Source of the DNA: Microcella flavibacter
Lineage (GTDB): Bacteria > Actinomycetota > Actinomycetes > Actinomycetales > Microbacteriaceae
Reading direction: 5' to 3'
Assembly (NCBI RefSeq): GCF_012530535.1
Contig: NZ_CP051299.1
Coordinates: 1,178,001-1,242,000 of the forward strand
DNA length: 64,000 nucleotides
The notes under the pieces were generated by a model. The model was not told the DNA's origin. It ran no database searches and saw only the letters and a program-made list of their open reading frames with translations. Each line of letters begins with the position of its first letter. The first letter of the stretch is position 1. Positions 46,671 through 55,933 of the stretch are shown piece by piece. Position numbers and translations under genes: made by a program.

Positions 46671-47900
46671 GTGCCCAGCGCCCTGCCCCTCGCCGATCCG
46701 GCCCCCGACGACGGGATGCTCCCGCCGAGCGCGGCGGAGGGCGCGGGGTCGCGCGACCTCGGCATCTACCTGCACGTGCCCTTCTGCCGCGTGCGCTGCG
46801 GGTACTGCGACTTCAACACCTACACCGCGGAGGAGGTGCGGGGCGTCTCGCGGTCGGACTTCGCCGACCAGGCCATCGCCGAGCTCGACCTCGCGCTCTC
46901 CGTGCTCGAGCGCGGCGGCCTGCCCCCGCGGCCGGTCAGCACGGTGTTCTTCGGCGGCGGCACCCCGACGCTGCTGCCGCCGAGCGACCTCGTGCGCATG
47001 CTCGACGCCGTCGAGCAGCGCTTCGGTCTCGCCCCGGGCGCCGAGATCTCGACCGAGGCGAACCCCGACTCGATCGATGCGGCCGGGCTCGAGCAGCTCG
47101 CGGCCGCGGGCTTCACCCGCCTGAGCCTCGGCATGCAGTCGGCGGTGCCGCACGTGCTCGCCGTGCTCGAGCGCACGCACGACCCGGCGAACGTGGCGCG
47201 GCGGGTGGCCGAGGCGCGCTCCGCGGGTCTCGGCGTGAGCCTCGACCTCATCTACGGCACGCCGGGGGAGTCGGCGGAGGACTGGAGCCGCAGCCTCGAC
47301 GCGGCCCTCGCCGAGCATCCCGATCATCTCAGCGCCTACGCCCTCATCGTCGAGCCCGGCACGAAGCTCGCCCGGCAGATCGCGCACGGCCAGGTGCCGC
47401 CCGTCGACGACGACCTGCACGCGACGTTCTACGAGATGCTCGACGCGCGCATGGCCGAGGCCGGCTACGACTGGTACGAGGTGAGCAACTTCGCCCGCAC
47501 GCCGGCGCAGCGCTCGCGGCACAACCGCGCCTACTGGACGGGTCAGGACTGGTGGGGCGTCGGGCCCGGCGCGCACAGCCACATCGGCGGCACGCGGTTC
47601 TGGAACGTCAAGCACCCCGCCGCCTACGCGCAGCGGCTCGCCGCGGGCTCGTCGCCCGCCGCGGGGCGCGAGGAGCTCGATGCCGAGACCCGTCGGGTCG
47701 AGCGCGTGATGCTCGAGACGCGCCTGGCCGAGGGGCTGCCGCTCGACTCGCTGAGCCCGGCCGGGCGCACGCGGGTCGCCGGCCTCATCGCCGACGAGCT
47801 CGTCGACGCCGTCGCGGCCTTCCGCGGCCGCGTCGTGCTGACGCGCCGGGGCCGTCTGCTCGCCGACGCCGTGGTGCGGCGGCTGCTGCCCGACGACTGA
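46671..47900 (+). CDS. hemW: HemW, radical SAM heme chaperone
   Basis: The 409-residue protein is a radical SAM member with the 4Fe-4S motif VPFCRVRCGYCDFNTY (C-x3-C-x2-C), GGGTPT, and the HemW-type EANPDSID and GVGPGAHSHIGGTRFWN. HemW hands heme to respiratory proteins and, unlike HemN, is not a coproporphyrinogen oxidase. The HNRAYW motif is present. GTG 46671 follows GGGAGGATGG. It is separated from palindromic element A by 42 bp. Confidence 0.92.
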   Translation: MPSALPLADPAPDDGMLPPSAAEGAGSRDLGIYLHVPFCRVRCGYCDFNTYTAEEVRGVSRSDFADQAIAELDLALSVLERGGLPPRPVSTVFFGGGTPTLLPPSDLVRMLDAVEQRFGLAPGAEISTEANPDSIDAAGLEQLAAAGFTRLSLGMQSAVPHVLAVLERTHDPANVARRVAEARSAGLGVSLDLIYGTPGESAEDWSRSLDAALAEHPDHLSAYALIVEPGTKLARQIAHGQVPPVDDDLHATFYEMLDARMAEAGYDWYEVSNFARTPAQRSRHNRAYWTGQDWWGVGPGAHSHIGGTRFWNVKHPAAYAQRLAAGSSPAAGREELDAETRRVERVMLETRLAEGLPLDSLSPAGRTRVAGLIADELVDAVAAFRGRVVLTRRGRLLADAVVRRLLPDD

Positions 47901-47930
47901 CCGGCGGCGGACGGGCCCCGGTCGATCGCG

Positions 47931-48302
47931 CTAGCGGGTGAAGGGGATGGCGAGCGGGTAGCGGTAGAACTCGCCGCGGGAGGCGGCGATGGCGGCGATG
48001 ATGCCGAAGACGAGGCTGAGGATGCCCGCCGCGAGGATCAGCAGGAACCCGACGCCGATCCAGCTCGTGATGAAGCCGACCACGTAGACGATGAGCATCG
48101 TGAGCTGGAAGTTGAGCGCCTGACCCGTGTGGTGCCGCACGAAGGGGCCGCGCTCGCGCAGCACCAGGTAGGCGACGAGCGGCACGATGAGGAAGACGAC
48201 GATGCCGCCGACGTGGGTGAGGATCGACCAGAGCTTCTCGTCCTCGGGCCGCATCGTGACGGGGCTGCTCGAGTACGGGTTCGCGGGGGGCTGATCGGTC
48301 AT
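47931..48302 (-). CDS. DUF4870 membrane protein (1)
   Basis: The 123-residue protein has a short polar N-terminus, DUF4870 motifs DEKLWSILTHVGGIVVFLI and FVRHHTGQALNFQLTMLIVY, and three membrane segments. The function is unknown. It is the second of two DUF4870 genes in tandem on the minus strand; the other is at 48382. It converges with hemW. A terminator lies just before it in the upstream gene. Confidence 0.85.
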   Translation of the reverse strand: MTDQPPANPYSSSPVTMRPEDEKLWSILTHVGGIVVFLIVPLVAYLVLRERGPFVRHHTGQALNFQLTMLIVYVVGFITSWIGVGFLLILAAGILSLVFGIIAAIAASRGEFYRYPLAIPFTR

Positions 48303-48337
48303 GCGACCAGTATGGCGGGCGGGTCGCCGACGACGAA

Positions 48338-48363
48338 GGGCCCGACCGCGGACGGTCGGGCCC
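48338..48363 (-). terminator. Terminator after the second DUF4870 gene
   Basis: GGGCCCGACC-GCGGAC-GGTCGGGCCC is a perfect 10-bp stem 18 bases after the stop of the gene at 48382-48762, in the 79-bp gap before the other DUF4870 gene. On the minus strand it is followed by TTCGTCGTC. Confidence 0.75.
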
Positions 48364-48381
48364 CTCTGCCGGTGCGGCGCG

Positions 48382-48762
48382 CTACTTGATGAGGCGCAGC
48401 GCGAACGGGTAGCGGTAGGCGTGGCCGTCCTTCGCCTTGAGGAAGGCGACGATCGAGAGGATCAGGCCCGCGATGTACGCGGCCCAGGCGACCAGGTAGA
48501 AGAGGAAGCCGATGACGACCACGAGCAGGATCGTGCCGATGATGTAGGCGACGATCTGGATGCCCAGCAGCGTGATCTGGAAGTTCAGCGCCTCCTTCGC
48601 CTCGGCCCGCGTGAACGAGCCGCGGTCCTTGAAGACGAGGTAGATGATGAGCGAGGGCAGGATGCCGAGGATGCCGCCGAGGTGGGCGAAGGACGCCCAC
48701 TGGCGGTCCTCCGCCTCGCTGAGCGGTGCGGCGGCGGATGCGGGCGGGGGCGTGGTGGTCAT
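48382..48762 (-). CDS. DUF4870 membrane protein (2)
   Basis: The 126-residue protein has SEAEDRQWASFAHLGGILGILPSLIIYLVF and SFTRAEAKEALNFQITLLGI, the DUF4870 signature, with three membrane helices and a basic C-terminus (YRYPFALRLIK). It is a tandem paralogue of the gene at 47931, with a terminator between, so each probably has its own promoter. The longer open frame upstream is GC-driven; ATG 48762 starts the recognisable family. Function unknown. Confidence 0.85.
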   Translation of the reverse strand: MTTTPPPASAAAPLSEAEDRQWASFAHLGGILGILPSLIIYLVFKDRGSFTRAEAKEALNFQITLLGIQIVAYIIGTILLVVVIGFLFYLVAWAAYIAGLILSIVAFLKAKDGHAYRYPFALRLIK

Positions 48763-48928
48763 GGATCGGTGCCTTTCGACGCGGCGGTTCGGAGGGTGGT
48801 CCCCGGGGGTGGGGCGATCGCATGCGGGGCCCCGCGCGAGCGGCGCCGGACGCCCGAGGGCACCCGCACATGCACAAACTAGCGCCGCCGCACCGCGCGG
48901 GCAACGATCGGGGCCCCGCCGACCGCGG

Positions 48929-48960
48929 TAGAATTGGCAGTCAGACTTCACGAGTGCCAG
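48929..48960 (+). promoter_or_regulatory. CIRCE operator and -10 of the hrcA-dnaJ operon
   Basis: TTGGCAGTC-N9-GAGTGCCAG (48934-48960) closely matches the CIRCE consensus TTAGCACTC-N9-GAGTGCTAA. TAGAAT (48929-48934) overlaps its left edge and is a good -10. HrcA bound here would block transcription of its own operon. Confidence 0.85.
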
Positions 48961-48976
48961 TCAGAGGGGGTGGGTG

Positions 48977-49996
48977 ATGGTCTCCGAGCGTGCCATGCAC
49001 GTGCTCCGGGCGATCGTGCAGGACTACGTCTCCTCGCGCGAGCCCGTCGGCTCCAAGGCGATCGTCGAGCGCCACAGCTTCGGCGTGAGCGCGGCCACGA
49101 TCCGCAACGACATGGCCCAGCTGGAGGAGGAGGAGCTCATCGCGGCACCGCACACCTCCTCGGGCCGCATCCCCACCGACAAGGGGTACCGCCTCTTCGT
49201 CGACCAGCTGCAGGATCTCCGTCCGCTCACGAGCGCGCAGCGCGGCGCGATCGAGGCCTTCCTCGATCAGTCGGTCGACCTCGACGACGTCTTCGGCCGC
49301 ACCGTGCGCCTGCTCAGCCACCTCACCAATCAGGTCGCTCTCGTGCAGTACCCGACGCTCGGCAATGCCCGCGTGCGCCACGTCGAGCTCATCCCGATGT
49401 CGGCCACGCGCGTCATGACGGTGTTCATCACCGACGGCGGCCGCGTCGACCAGCGCATCATCGAGCTGCCCGCCGAGACCGACGAGGTCTTCATCGGCGA
49501 GCTGCGCGCGAAGATCAACGCCGCGCTCGACGGCACCGAGCTCGCCCAGGTCACCGAGGTCGCCGCCGCCCTCCCGGCCCAGTTCGCCGCCGAGCGCCGC
49601 GCCTCCGTCGCCGTCATCGCCGATTCGCTCGTCGGGCACGTGGATGCGCATCGCAGCGACCGCCTCGTCATCGCGGGGGCGGCGAACCTCGTGCGCACCG
49701 AGGGCGACTTCGCGGGCAGCGTCTACCCCGTGCTCGAGGCGATCGAGGAGCAGGTCACCCTGCTGAAGCTGTTCCGCGAGATGGAGCTCGACCAGTTCGG
49801 CGTCTCCGCCCGCATCGGGCGCGAGAACGACGAGGTGCTGCGCGAGACCGCGGTCGTCACGAGCGCGTACAGAGTCGGTGCAGACCGATCGGCCAAACTC
49901 GGGGTGCTGGGCCCCACCCGGATGGATTACTCGAACAACATGGCAGCCGTTCGCGCCGTCGCGCGCTACGTCTCACGGCTGCTCGGTGAGGATTAG
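48977..49996 (+). CDS. hrcA: Heat-inducible transcription repressor HrcA
   Basis: The 339-residue repressor has an N-terminal winged helix ([51 protein letters not shown]) and the C-terminal dimer/regulatory domain ending [20 protein letters not shown]. HrcA binds CIRCE sites; the site at 48934-48960 lies directly upstream. GAGGGGG precedes ATG 48977 (GTG 48974 possible). dnaJ follows 4 nt after the stop. Confidence 0.95.
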   Translation: MVSERAMHVLRAIVQDYVSSREPVGSKAIVERHSFGVSAATIRNDMAQLEEEELIAAPHTSSGRIPTDKGYRLFVDQLQDLRPLTSAQRGAIEAFLDQSVDLDDVFGRTVRLLSHLTNQVALVQYPTLGNARVRHVELIPMSATRVMTVFITDGGRVDQRIIELPAETDEVFIGELRAKINAALDGTELAQVTEVAAALPAQFAAERRASVAVIADSLVGHVDAHRSDRLVIAGAANLVRTEGDFAGSVYPVLEAIEEQVTLLKLFREMELDQFGVSARIGRENDEVLRETAVVTSAYRVGADRSAKLGVLGPTRMDYSNNMAAVRAVARYVSRLLGED

Positions 49997-50000
49997 GCAC

Positions 50001-51110
50001 GTGGCAGACCATTACGACGTTCTCGGCATCGCCCGCGATGCGAGTGCGGACGACATCAAGAAGGCGTACCGCCGGCTCGCGCGCGAGCTGCACCCCGACG
50101 TGAACCCCTCGGGCGACGCGGCGGAGCGGTTCAAGCTCGTGACGCACGCCTACGACGTGCTGAGCGACCCGCAGCAGCGCCAGCAGTACGACCTCGGCGG
50201 CTCGGGCGGCTTCGGCGGCGCGGGCGGCGGCAACTTCGGCGGCTTCGGCGACATCTTCGAGACCTTCTTCGGCGCCGGGCAGTCGCAGCGCGGCCCGCGG
50301 TCGCGCCGCGAGCGCGGGCAGGACGCCCTGCTGCGCGTCGAGGTCGAGCTCGAGGAGACCGTCTTCGGCACGACCCGCCAGCTCGAGGTCGACACCGCGG
50401 TGCTGTGCGAGACCTGCAACGGCTCGTGCTGCTCGCCCGGCACCGAGCCGGCCACCTGCGACATCTGCCGCGGCTCCGGCCAGATCCAGCGCACCGTGCG
50501 CAGCCTGCTCGGCAACGTCATGACCTCGAGCCCCTGCGGCACCTGCCGCGGCTACGGCACGGTCATCCCGAGCCCCTGCCCCACCTGCGCGGGCCAGGGT
50601 CGGGTGCGCGCTCGGCGCGCCATCCCGGTCGAGATCCCCGCGGGGGTCGACACGGGCCTGCGCATCCAGATGCCCGGGCAGGGCGAGGTCGGCCCCGCCG
50701 GCGGCCCGAACGGCGACCTGTTCCTCGAGATCAAGGTCAAGACGCACGACACCTTCAGCCGCTCGGGCGACGACCTGCTCGCGACGCTCGAGGTGCAGAT
50801 GACCGACGCCATCCTCGGCACGACGGCGACGCTCGCCTCGCTCGACGGCGACGTCAGCGTCGAGATCAAGCCGGGCACGCAGAGCGCCGAGATCCTCACC
50901 GTCAAGGAGCGCGGCATCACGCGCCTGCGCGGCAGCGGGCGCGGCGACCTGAAGATCGGCGTGCAGGTGGTGACCCCGGTGCGGCTGAACTCGAAGGAGA
51001 CCAAGCTCGTGCAGGACTTCGCGAACAGCCGCCGCCCGGTCGCCCCGCAGTTCTCGACCTTCCAGCAGGGCCTGTTCTCGAAGCTGCGCGACCGCTTCCT
51101 CAACCTCTAG
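50001..51110 (+). CDS. dnaJ: Chaperone protein DnaJ
   Basis: The 369-residue co-chaperone stimulates DnaK. The J-domain with HPD (ELHPDVN) is followed by a Gly/Phe-rich region ([19 protein letters not shown]) and four Cys motifs (CETCNG, CDICRG, CGTCRG, CPTCAG) for two zinc ions. An extra Cys pair occurs in [10 protein letters not shown]. The C-terminal substrate domain is complete. GTG 50001 follows GAGGATTAGG. Confidence 0.95.
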   Translation: MADHYDVLGIARDASADDIKKAYRRLARELHPDVNPSGDAAERFKLVTHAYDVLSDPQQRQQYDLGGSGGFGGAGGGNFGGFGDIFETFFGAGQSQRGPRSRRERGQDALLRVEVELEETVFGTTRQLEVDTAVLCETCNGSCCSPGTEPATCDICRGSGQIQRTVRSLLGNVMTSSPCGTCRGYGTVIPSPCPTCAGQGRVRARRAIPVEIPAGVDTGLRIQMPGQGEVGPAGGPNGDLFLEIKVKTHDTFSRSGDDLLATLEVQMTDAILGTTATLASLDGDVSVEIKPGTQSAEILTVKERGITRLRGSGRGDLKIGVQVVTPVRLNSKETKLVQDFANSRRPVAPQFSTFQQGLFSKLRDRFLNL

Positions 51111-51116
51111 GCCCGC

Positions 51117-51896
51117 GTGGCGCACTTCTACCTCGACGAGTCGCTCATCGCGCCGGCGACGGTCGGCGAGACGGTGGCGCTGCGGGGGCAGGATGCCCGG
51201 CACGCCGTGACGGTGGCCCGACTCCGCACGGGCGAGCGCGTGGCGCTCGGTGACGGTGCCGGTCTCGTCGTCGAGGGCGAGGTCGTGCGGTCGGATCCCG
51301 CCGAGGTGCTGCTGCGCGCCGAGTCGATCGTGCGCGAGCCCGTGCCGAGCCCCCGGCTCGTGCTCGTGCAGGCGCTCGCCAAGGGCGATCGCGACGAGCT
51401 CGCCGTGCAGGCCGCGACCGAGCTCGGCGTCGACGGCGTGCAGCCCTGGCAGGCGGCGCGCAGCGTCTCCCGCTGGGAGGGCGCGAAGGCCGAGAAGGGC
51501 CGCGCGCGCTGGCAGACGATCGTGCGCGAGGCGAGCAAGCAGGCCGTGCGCGCTCATGTGCCGCCGGTCGCCCCGGTGGTCGGCACGGCCGCGCTCGCGC
51601 GCCGGCTCGGCGAGCCCGGCGAGCCGGGCGCCTCGACTCTCGCGCTCGTGCTCGACCCGCTCGGCGATGCCGCGCTCGCCGCGCTCGACCGCTCGGCGCT
51701 CATCGGCGAGGGCGCCGACGACGTCACCGAGATCCTGCTCGTCGTCGGCCCCGAGGGCGGCATCGCTCCCGAAGAGCTCGCCGCGCTCGAGGCCGCGGGC
51801 GCCCGTCGTGTGCGGCTCGGCGCCACCGTTCTGCGCACCTCGACGGCCGGCCCCGCCGCGATCGCCGTGCTCTCCGCGGCGCTCGGGCGCTGGTAG
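51117..51896 (+). CDS. rsmE: 16S rRNA m3U1498 methyltransferase
   Basis: The 259-residue SPOUT-family enzyme has the N-terminal PUA-like domain (GQDARHAVTVARLRTGERVAL) and the C-terminal knot with VVGPEGGIAPEELAALEAAGA and LGATVLRTSTAGPAAIAVL. It methylates U1498 of 16S rRNA. The start is GTG 51117, six bases after the dnaJ stop. The aminoglycoside-kinase-like gene starts 4 bases after the stop. Confidence 0.92.
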   Translation: MAHFYLDESLIAPATVGETVALRGQDARHAVTVARLRTGERVALGDGAGLVVEGEVVRSDPAEVLLRAESIVREPVPSPRLVLVQALAKGDRDELAVQAATELGVDGVQPWQAARSVSRWEGAKAEKGRARWQTIVREASKQAVRAHVPPVAPVVGTAALARRLGEPGEPGASTLALVLDPLGDAALAALDRSALIGEGADDVTEILLVVGPEGGIAPEELAALEAAGARRVRLGATVLRTSTAGPAAIAVLSAALGRW

Positions 51897-51900
51897 CGCG

Positions 51901-52686
51901 GTGACCGACCGGGTCGATCTCGCGGCGCAGCTGCTGCGCCCCGACGCGCCCGTGCCGCCGACCCTGCGCGCCCTCGCCGCCCGCCTCGCGCCCGAGGCGC
52001 GGCTCGTCCCCGTCTGGCGCAACGGGCTCGGCGGTCTCGTCGTGCGCCTCGATCCGCATCGCGCCCGGGCCTCGCTGTTCCTCAAGTGGAGCCCGCCCGG
52101 CCGCGAGGTCGCCCTCGCCGACGAGCGCGCCCGCCTCGACTGGGCCGGGCGGTACCACGCGGTGCCCCGGGTGCTCGATGCGGGCGAGACCGCCGACGGC
52201 GCGGGCGGCGTCGCCGAATGGATGCTCACCGCGGGCCTGCCCGGAGACTCCGCGGTGAGCGACCGCTGGCGCGCCGAGCCCCGCACGGCGGTGCGCGCGA
52301 TCGGCACCGGGCTCCGCCGCCTGCACGAGGCGCTGCCCGCGGCCGAGTGCCCGTTCGCCGGGCCCCGGCTCGACGGGGAGCCCGCGGTCGAGCATCCCGT
52401 GGTCGCCCACGGCGACGCCTGCGCGCCGAACACGCTGATCGACGCCGAGGGCGCGTTCCTCGCCCACGTCGATCTCGGGGCGCTCGGGGTGGCCGACCGC
52501 TGGTCGGATCTCGCGATCGCCTCGATGTCGCTCGGCTGGAACTTCGGGCCCGGGTGGGAGGACGAGTTCTTCGACGCCTACGGCATCGAGCGCGACGAGC
52601 GGCTCATCGCGCGGTGGCGCGAGCGCTGGAACGCTGACAGCGAACCGGCAGGAGGCGGCGGGAGCACCGTCGGCGGCTCGCTCTAG
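51901..52686 (+). CDS. Aminoglycoside phosphotransferase (APH(3')-like) family protein
   Basis: The 261-residue protein has the kinase Lys (LFLKWSPPGREVALADE) and the catalytic Brenner motif VVAHGDACAPNTLI followed by AHVDLGALGVADRWSDLAIA, close to APH(3') enzymes. The key His, Asp and Asn residues are intact. It may confer resistance or phosphorylate a cellular substrate; its place in a housekeeping operon and typical GC argue for an intrinsic gene. GTG 51901 is the start. The HIT gene follows 10 bases after the stop. Confidence 0.8.
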   Translation: MTDRVDLAAQLLRPDAPVPPTLRALAARLAPEARLVPVWRNGLGGLVVRLDPHRARASLFLKWSPPGREVALADERARLDWAGRYHAVPRVLDAGETADGAGGVAEWMLTAGLPGDSAVSDRWRAEPRTAVRAIGTGLRRLHEALPAAECPFAGPRLDGEPAVEHPVVAHGDACAPNTLIDAEGAFLAHVDLGALGVADRWSDLAIASMSLGWNFGPGWEDEFFDAYGIERDERLIARWRERWNADSEPAGGGGSTVGGSL

Positions 52687-52696
52687 ACTCGTGAGC

Positions 52697-53053
52697 ATGA
52701 GCACCGACCCGTCGCCGAGCATCTTCAGCCGCATCGTCGCGCGCGAGATCCCGGCCGAGATCGTGCACGAGACCGAGCGGCTGATCGCCTTCCGCGACAT
52801 CGCGCCGCAGGCCCCCGTGCACCTGCTCGTCGTGCCCAAGACCGAGCAGTACCGCGACGTCGTCGAGCTCGCCGCGGGCGACCCGGCCCTGCTCGCCGAG
52901 CTCGTCGCCACCGCGCGCAGCCTCGCCGAGGCGCACGCCGACGGGCAGTTCCGCCTCGTCTTCAACACCGGCGAGAGCGCCGGCCAGACCGTGTTCCACG
53001 TGCACGCGCACGTGCTCGCGGGGGGAGTGCACGAGGGTTCGCTTGCCGGGTGA
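52697..53053 (+). CDS. HIT-family hydrolase
   Basis: The 118-residue protein is a histidine triad (HinT-like) nucleotidyl hydrolase with the signature VFHVHAHVLAG (H-x-H-x-H) at its end, plus IPAEIVHETE and LLVVPKTE. It hydrolyses phosphoramidates or nucleotides. TAGACT (52684-52689), overlapping the stop of the previous gene, lies 7 nt before ATG 52697, pointing to a leaderless transcript. GTG 52691 is unlikely. phoH starts seven bases after the stop. Confidence 0.9.
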   Translation: MSTDPSPSIFSRIVAREIPAEIVHETERLIAFRDIAPQAPVHLLVVPKTEQYRDVVELAAGDPALLAELVATARSLAEAHADGQFRLVFNTGESAGQTVFHVHAHVLAGGVHEGSLAG

Positions 53054-53060
53054 CGATGCC

Positions 53061-54149
53061 ATGACCCCCGCCCCGCCCGGCTCCCGCGCCGAGCTCGAGG
53101 TCGACGGCGTCGCCATGGTGCAGCTGCTCGGCCCGCAGGATCGCCTGCTGCGCACGCTCGAGCAGCAGCACCCCGACCTCGCCGTGCACGTGCGCGGCAA
53201 CCTCATCACCCTCGAGGGCGAGCCCTCGCAGGTACAAGCGGCCACCACGCTGGTCGAGGAGCTCATCACCATGGTTCGCAACGGACACGACCTCGGGCCC
53301 ACCGAGGTGACCAGCTCGGCGAGGATCATCGCCGAGGGCGCCGGCAGCCCGGCGGAGGTGCTGAGCCAGTCGATCCTCACGAGCCGCGGCAAGAGCATCC
53401 GCCCGAAGACGCTCGGTCAGAAGTCGTACGTCGACGCCATCGACCTCAACACGATCGTCTTCGGCATCGGCCCGGCGGGCACCGGCAAGACCTACCTCGC
53501 GATGGCGAAGGCCGTGCAGGCGCTGCAGCGCAAGGAGGTCGACCGCATCATCCTCACGCGCCCGGCCGTCGAGGCGGGCGAGCGGCTCGGGTTCCTGCCC
53601 GGCACGCTCAGCGACAAGATCGACCCGTACCTGCGGCCGCTCTACGACGCGCTCAACGAGATGATGGATCCCGAGCTCGTGCCGAAGCTCCTCACCACGG
53701 GCGTCGTCGAGGTCGCACCGCTCGCCTACATGCGCGGGCGCACGCTCAACAACTCCTTCATCGTGCTCGACGAGGCGCAGAACACCACGCCCGAGCAGAT
53801 GAAGATGTTCCTCACCCGGCTCGGCTTCGGCTCGAAGATGGTCGTCACCGGCGACATCACGCAGGTCGACCTGCCGGTGGGCGCGAGCGGGCTGCAGCTC
53901 GTCACCCGCGTGCTCGACCGGATGGACGAGATCCACTTCGCGCGCCTCACGAGCGACGACGTCGTGCGGCACTCGCTCGTCAGCCGCATCGTCGACGCCT
54001 ACACGAAGTACGACGCCGAGAAGCAGGCGCAGCAGCACGCGCGCGACGCCGGCGGCTCGGGCGAGGGCGAGAACCGCGCCGCGCGCCGTGCCGGGGCGAG
54101 CCGCGACCGCCAGCCCCAGCGCCGCGACCCCCGACCGAGAGGCTGGTAG
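53061..54149 (+). CDS. phoH: PhoH-like ATPase
   Basis: The 362-residue protein has an N-terminal KH-like region ([21 protein letters not shown]) and a PhoH ATPase with Walker [17 protein letters not shown] and Walker [15 protein letters not shown]-related ATPase activity is inferred. ATG 53061 was chosen over the upstream TTG 53043. The C-terminus is a charged, disordered tail ([20 protein letters not shown]). It is followed 3 nt later by ybeY, a conserved pairing. Confidence 0.9.
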   Translation: MTPAPPGSRAELEVDGVAMVQLLGPQDRLLRTLEQQHPDLAVHVRGNLITLEGEPSQVQAATTLVEELITMVRNGHDLGPTEVTSSARIIAEGAGSPAEVLSQSILTSRGKSIRPKTLGQKSYVDAIDLNTIVFGIGPAGTGKTYLAMAKAVQALQRKEVDRIILTRPAVEAGERLGFLPGTLSDKIDPYLRPLYDALNEMMDPELVPKLLTTGVVEVAPLAYMRGRTLNNSFIVLDEAQNTTPEQMKMFLTRLGFGSKMVVTGDITQVDLPVGASGLQLVTRVLDRMDEIHFARLTSDDVVRHSLVSRIVDAYTKYDAEKQAQQHARDAGGSGEGENRAARRAGASRDRQPQRRDPRPRGW

Positions 54150-54152
54150 ACC

Positions 54153-54620
54153 ATGGCCGTCGAGATCAACAACGAGTCGGGCATCCCGGTCGACGAGGCC
54201 GCCCTGCAGCGCCTCGCGTTCCACGCCTTCGAGTACCTCAACGTGCACCAGGACGCCGAGCTGGCGATCGTGCTCGTCGACGAGGGCGCGATGGAGCAGC
54301 TGCACCTGCAGTGGATGGACGAGCCCGGCCCCACCGACGTGCTGAGCTTCCCCATGGACGAGCTGCGCCCCGGCAGCGACGAGGAGCCCACCCCGCCGGG
54401 CCTGCTCGGCGACATCGTGCTGTGCCCCCAGGTGGCGATCGGCCAGGCCGAGACCGCCGGGCACTCGACGCAGGACGAGCTGCTGCTGCTCACCACCCAC
54501 GGTCTGCTGCACCTGCTCGGCTTCGACCACGCGGAGCCGGAGGAGGAGAAGGAGATGTTCGGCATCCAGCGCGACGTGCTCGTCGGCTTCACCCTCGCCG
54601 AGCGCCGCCGAGCGCGATGA
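54153..54620 (+). CDS. ybeY: rRNA maturation endoribonuclease YbeY
   Basis: The 155-residue metalloprotein has the zinc site HGLLHLLGFDHAEPEEE (H-x3-H-x5-H). It acts in 16S rRNA 3'-end processing and 30S quality control. Standard length. It begins 3 nt after phoH and overlaps the next gene by 4 nt (ATGA), so the four genes phoH, ybeY, CBS protein and era form one unit. Confidence 0.93.
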   Translation: MAVEINNESGIPVDEAALQRLAFHAFEYLNVHQDAELAIVLVDEGAMEQLHLQWMDEPGPTDVLSFPMDELRPGSDEEPTPPGLLGDIVLCPQVAIGQAETAGHSTQDELLLLTTHGLLHLLGFDHAEPEEEKEMFGIQRDVLVGFTLAERRRAR

Positions 54621-55933
54621 TCACCGCCGTCTTCTTCATCGTCGCCGCACTGCTCGTCGCCTTCGGCGGGCTCATGGCGGCCATCGACGCCGCCCTCGGC
54701 TCGGTCAGCCGCACCGACATGGTCGACCTCGCGGCGCAGAAGAAGAACCCGCGCACGCTGCTCGCGGTCTCGAACGAGGTCGGCGCGCACGTGAACGCCG
54801 TCAACTTCCTGCGCATCGTCGCCGAGACGATCGCGGCCGTGCTCGTGACGCTCGCCTTCGCGCGCCTCATCGACGAGTGGTGGTGGGCGCTCGTCGTCAG
54901 CGCGCTCATCATGATCGCCGTCTCCTTCATCCTCGTCGGGTCGAGCCCGCGCAGCGTCGGCCGCACGCATCCGCGGCCCCTCCTGCGGCTCACCGGCGGG
55001 CTCATCCGCGGCGTGCGCCTCGCCATCGGCCCGCTCGCCGACGCGCTCGTCGCCATCGGCAACCGGGTGACCCCCGGCCGTCCGCGCAGCGCCACCTTCT
55101 CGAGCGAGGAGCAGCTGCTGAGCATGGTCGACGAGGCCACCGATCTCGAGGTGCTCGAGAAGGAGGACCGCGAGCTCATCCACTCGATCTTCGAGTTCAA
55201 CGACACGATCGTGCGCGAGGTCATGCTGCCCCGCACCGACATGGTCACCCTCGAGCGCGACGCGACCGTCTCCGACGCGATGGGCCTCTTCCTCGCCCGC
55301 GGCGTCTCGCGCATCCCCGTCATCGGCGACGACACCGACGACGTTCTCGGCGTCGTCTACCTGCGCGACGCCTCGCGCATGGCGTTCGAGACGCCCGAGG
55401 CCTGCGCCACGACGCTCGTCGAGAGCGTCGCGAAGCCCGCGCTGTTCGTGCCCGAGTCGAAGAAGGCCGACGACGCGCTGCGGCAGCTGCAGCTCGAGTC
55501 GAACCACCTCGCCCTCGTCGTCGACGAGTACGGCGGCATCGCCGGCCTCGTGACGATGGAGGACCTCATCGAGGAGCTCGTCGGCGAGATCAGCGACGAG
55601 TACGACCGCGAGACCGCGGCCAGCGAGCAGCTGGCCGAGAACCTCTTCCGCGTCAGCGCGCGCATGCCCGTCGACGAGCTCGGCGACCTCTTCGGCATCG
55701 AGCTCGACGACGACGACGTCGACACCGTCGGCGGGCTGCTCACCAAGCACCTGGGGCGCCTTCCCGTGGCCGGCTCGACGACCGCGGTCGACGGCCTGCA
55801 GCTCACCGCCGAGCGCACCGAGGGACGGCGCAAGCGCGTCGTCACCGTGCTCGTCGAGGCCGACGAGGCGCTGCTGGATGCTCGGCGCGCGTTCGCCGGG
55901 GACGACACGACCCTCGTGGAGGAGCAGGCATGA
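54617..55933 (+). CDS. CNNM/HlyC-CorC-type membrane protein with CBS domains
   Basis: The 438-residue protein has an N-terminal DUF21/CNNM membrane domain with about three to four helices, two CBS domains (REVMLPRTDMVTLERDATVS, VVDEYGGIAGLVTMEDLIEE), and a CorC/HlyC C-terminal domain (FRVSARMPVDELGDLFGIEL). Such proteins are linked to Mg2+/Co2+ transport; their historical name is hemolysin-related. ATG 54617 overlaps the ybeY stop and its own stop overlaps era. Confidence 0.9.
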   Translation: MITAVFFIVAALLVAFGGLMAAIDAALGSVSRTDMVDLAAQKKNPRTLLAVSNEVGAHVNAVNFLRIVAETIAAVLVTLAFARLIDEWWWALVVSALIMIAVSFILVGSSPRSVGRTHPRPLLRLTGGLIRGVRLAIGPLADALVAIGNRVTPGRPRSATFSSEEQLLSMVDEATDLEVLEKEDRELIHSIFEFNDTIVREVMLPRTDMVTLERDATVSDAMGLFLARGVSRIPVIGDDTDDVLGVVYLRDASRMAFETPEACATTLVESVAKPALFVPESKKADDALRQLQLESNHLALVVDEYGGIAGLVTMEDLIEELVGEISDEYDRETAASEQLAENLFRVSARMPVDELGDLFGIELDDDDVDTVGGLLTKHLGRLPVAGSTTAVDGLQLTAERTEGRRKRVVTVLVEADEALLDARRAFAGDDTTLVEEQA

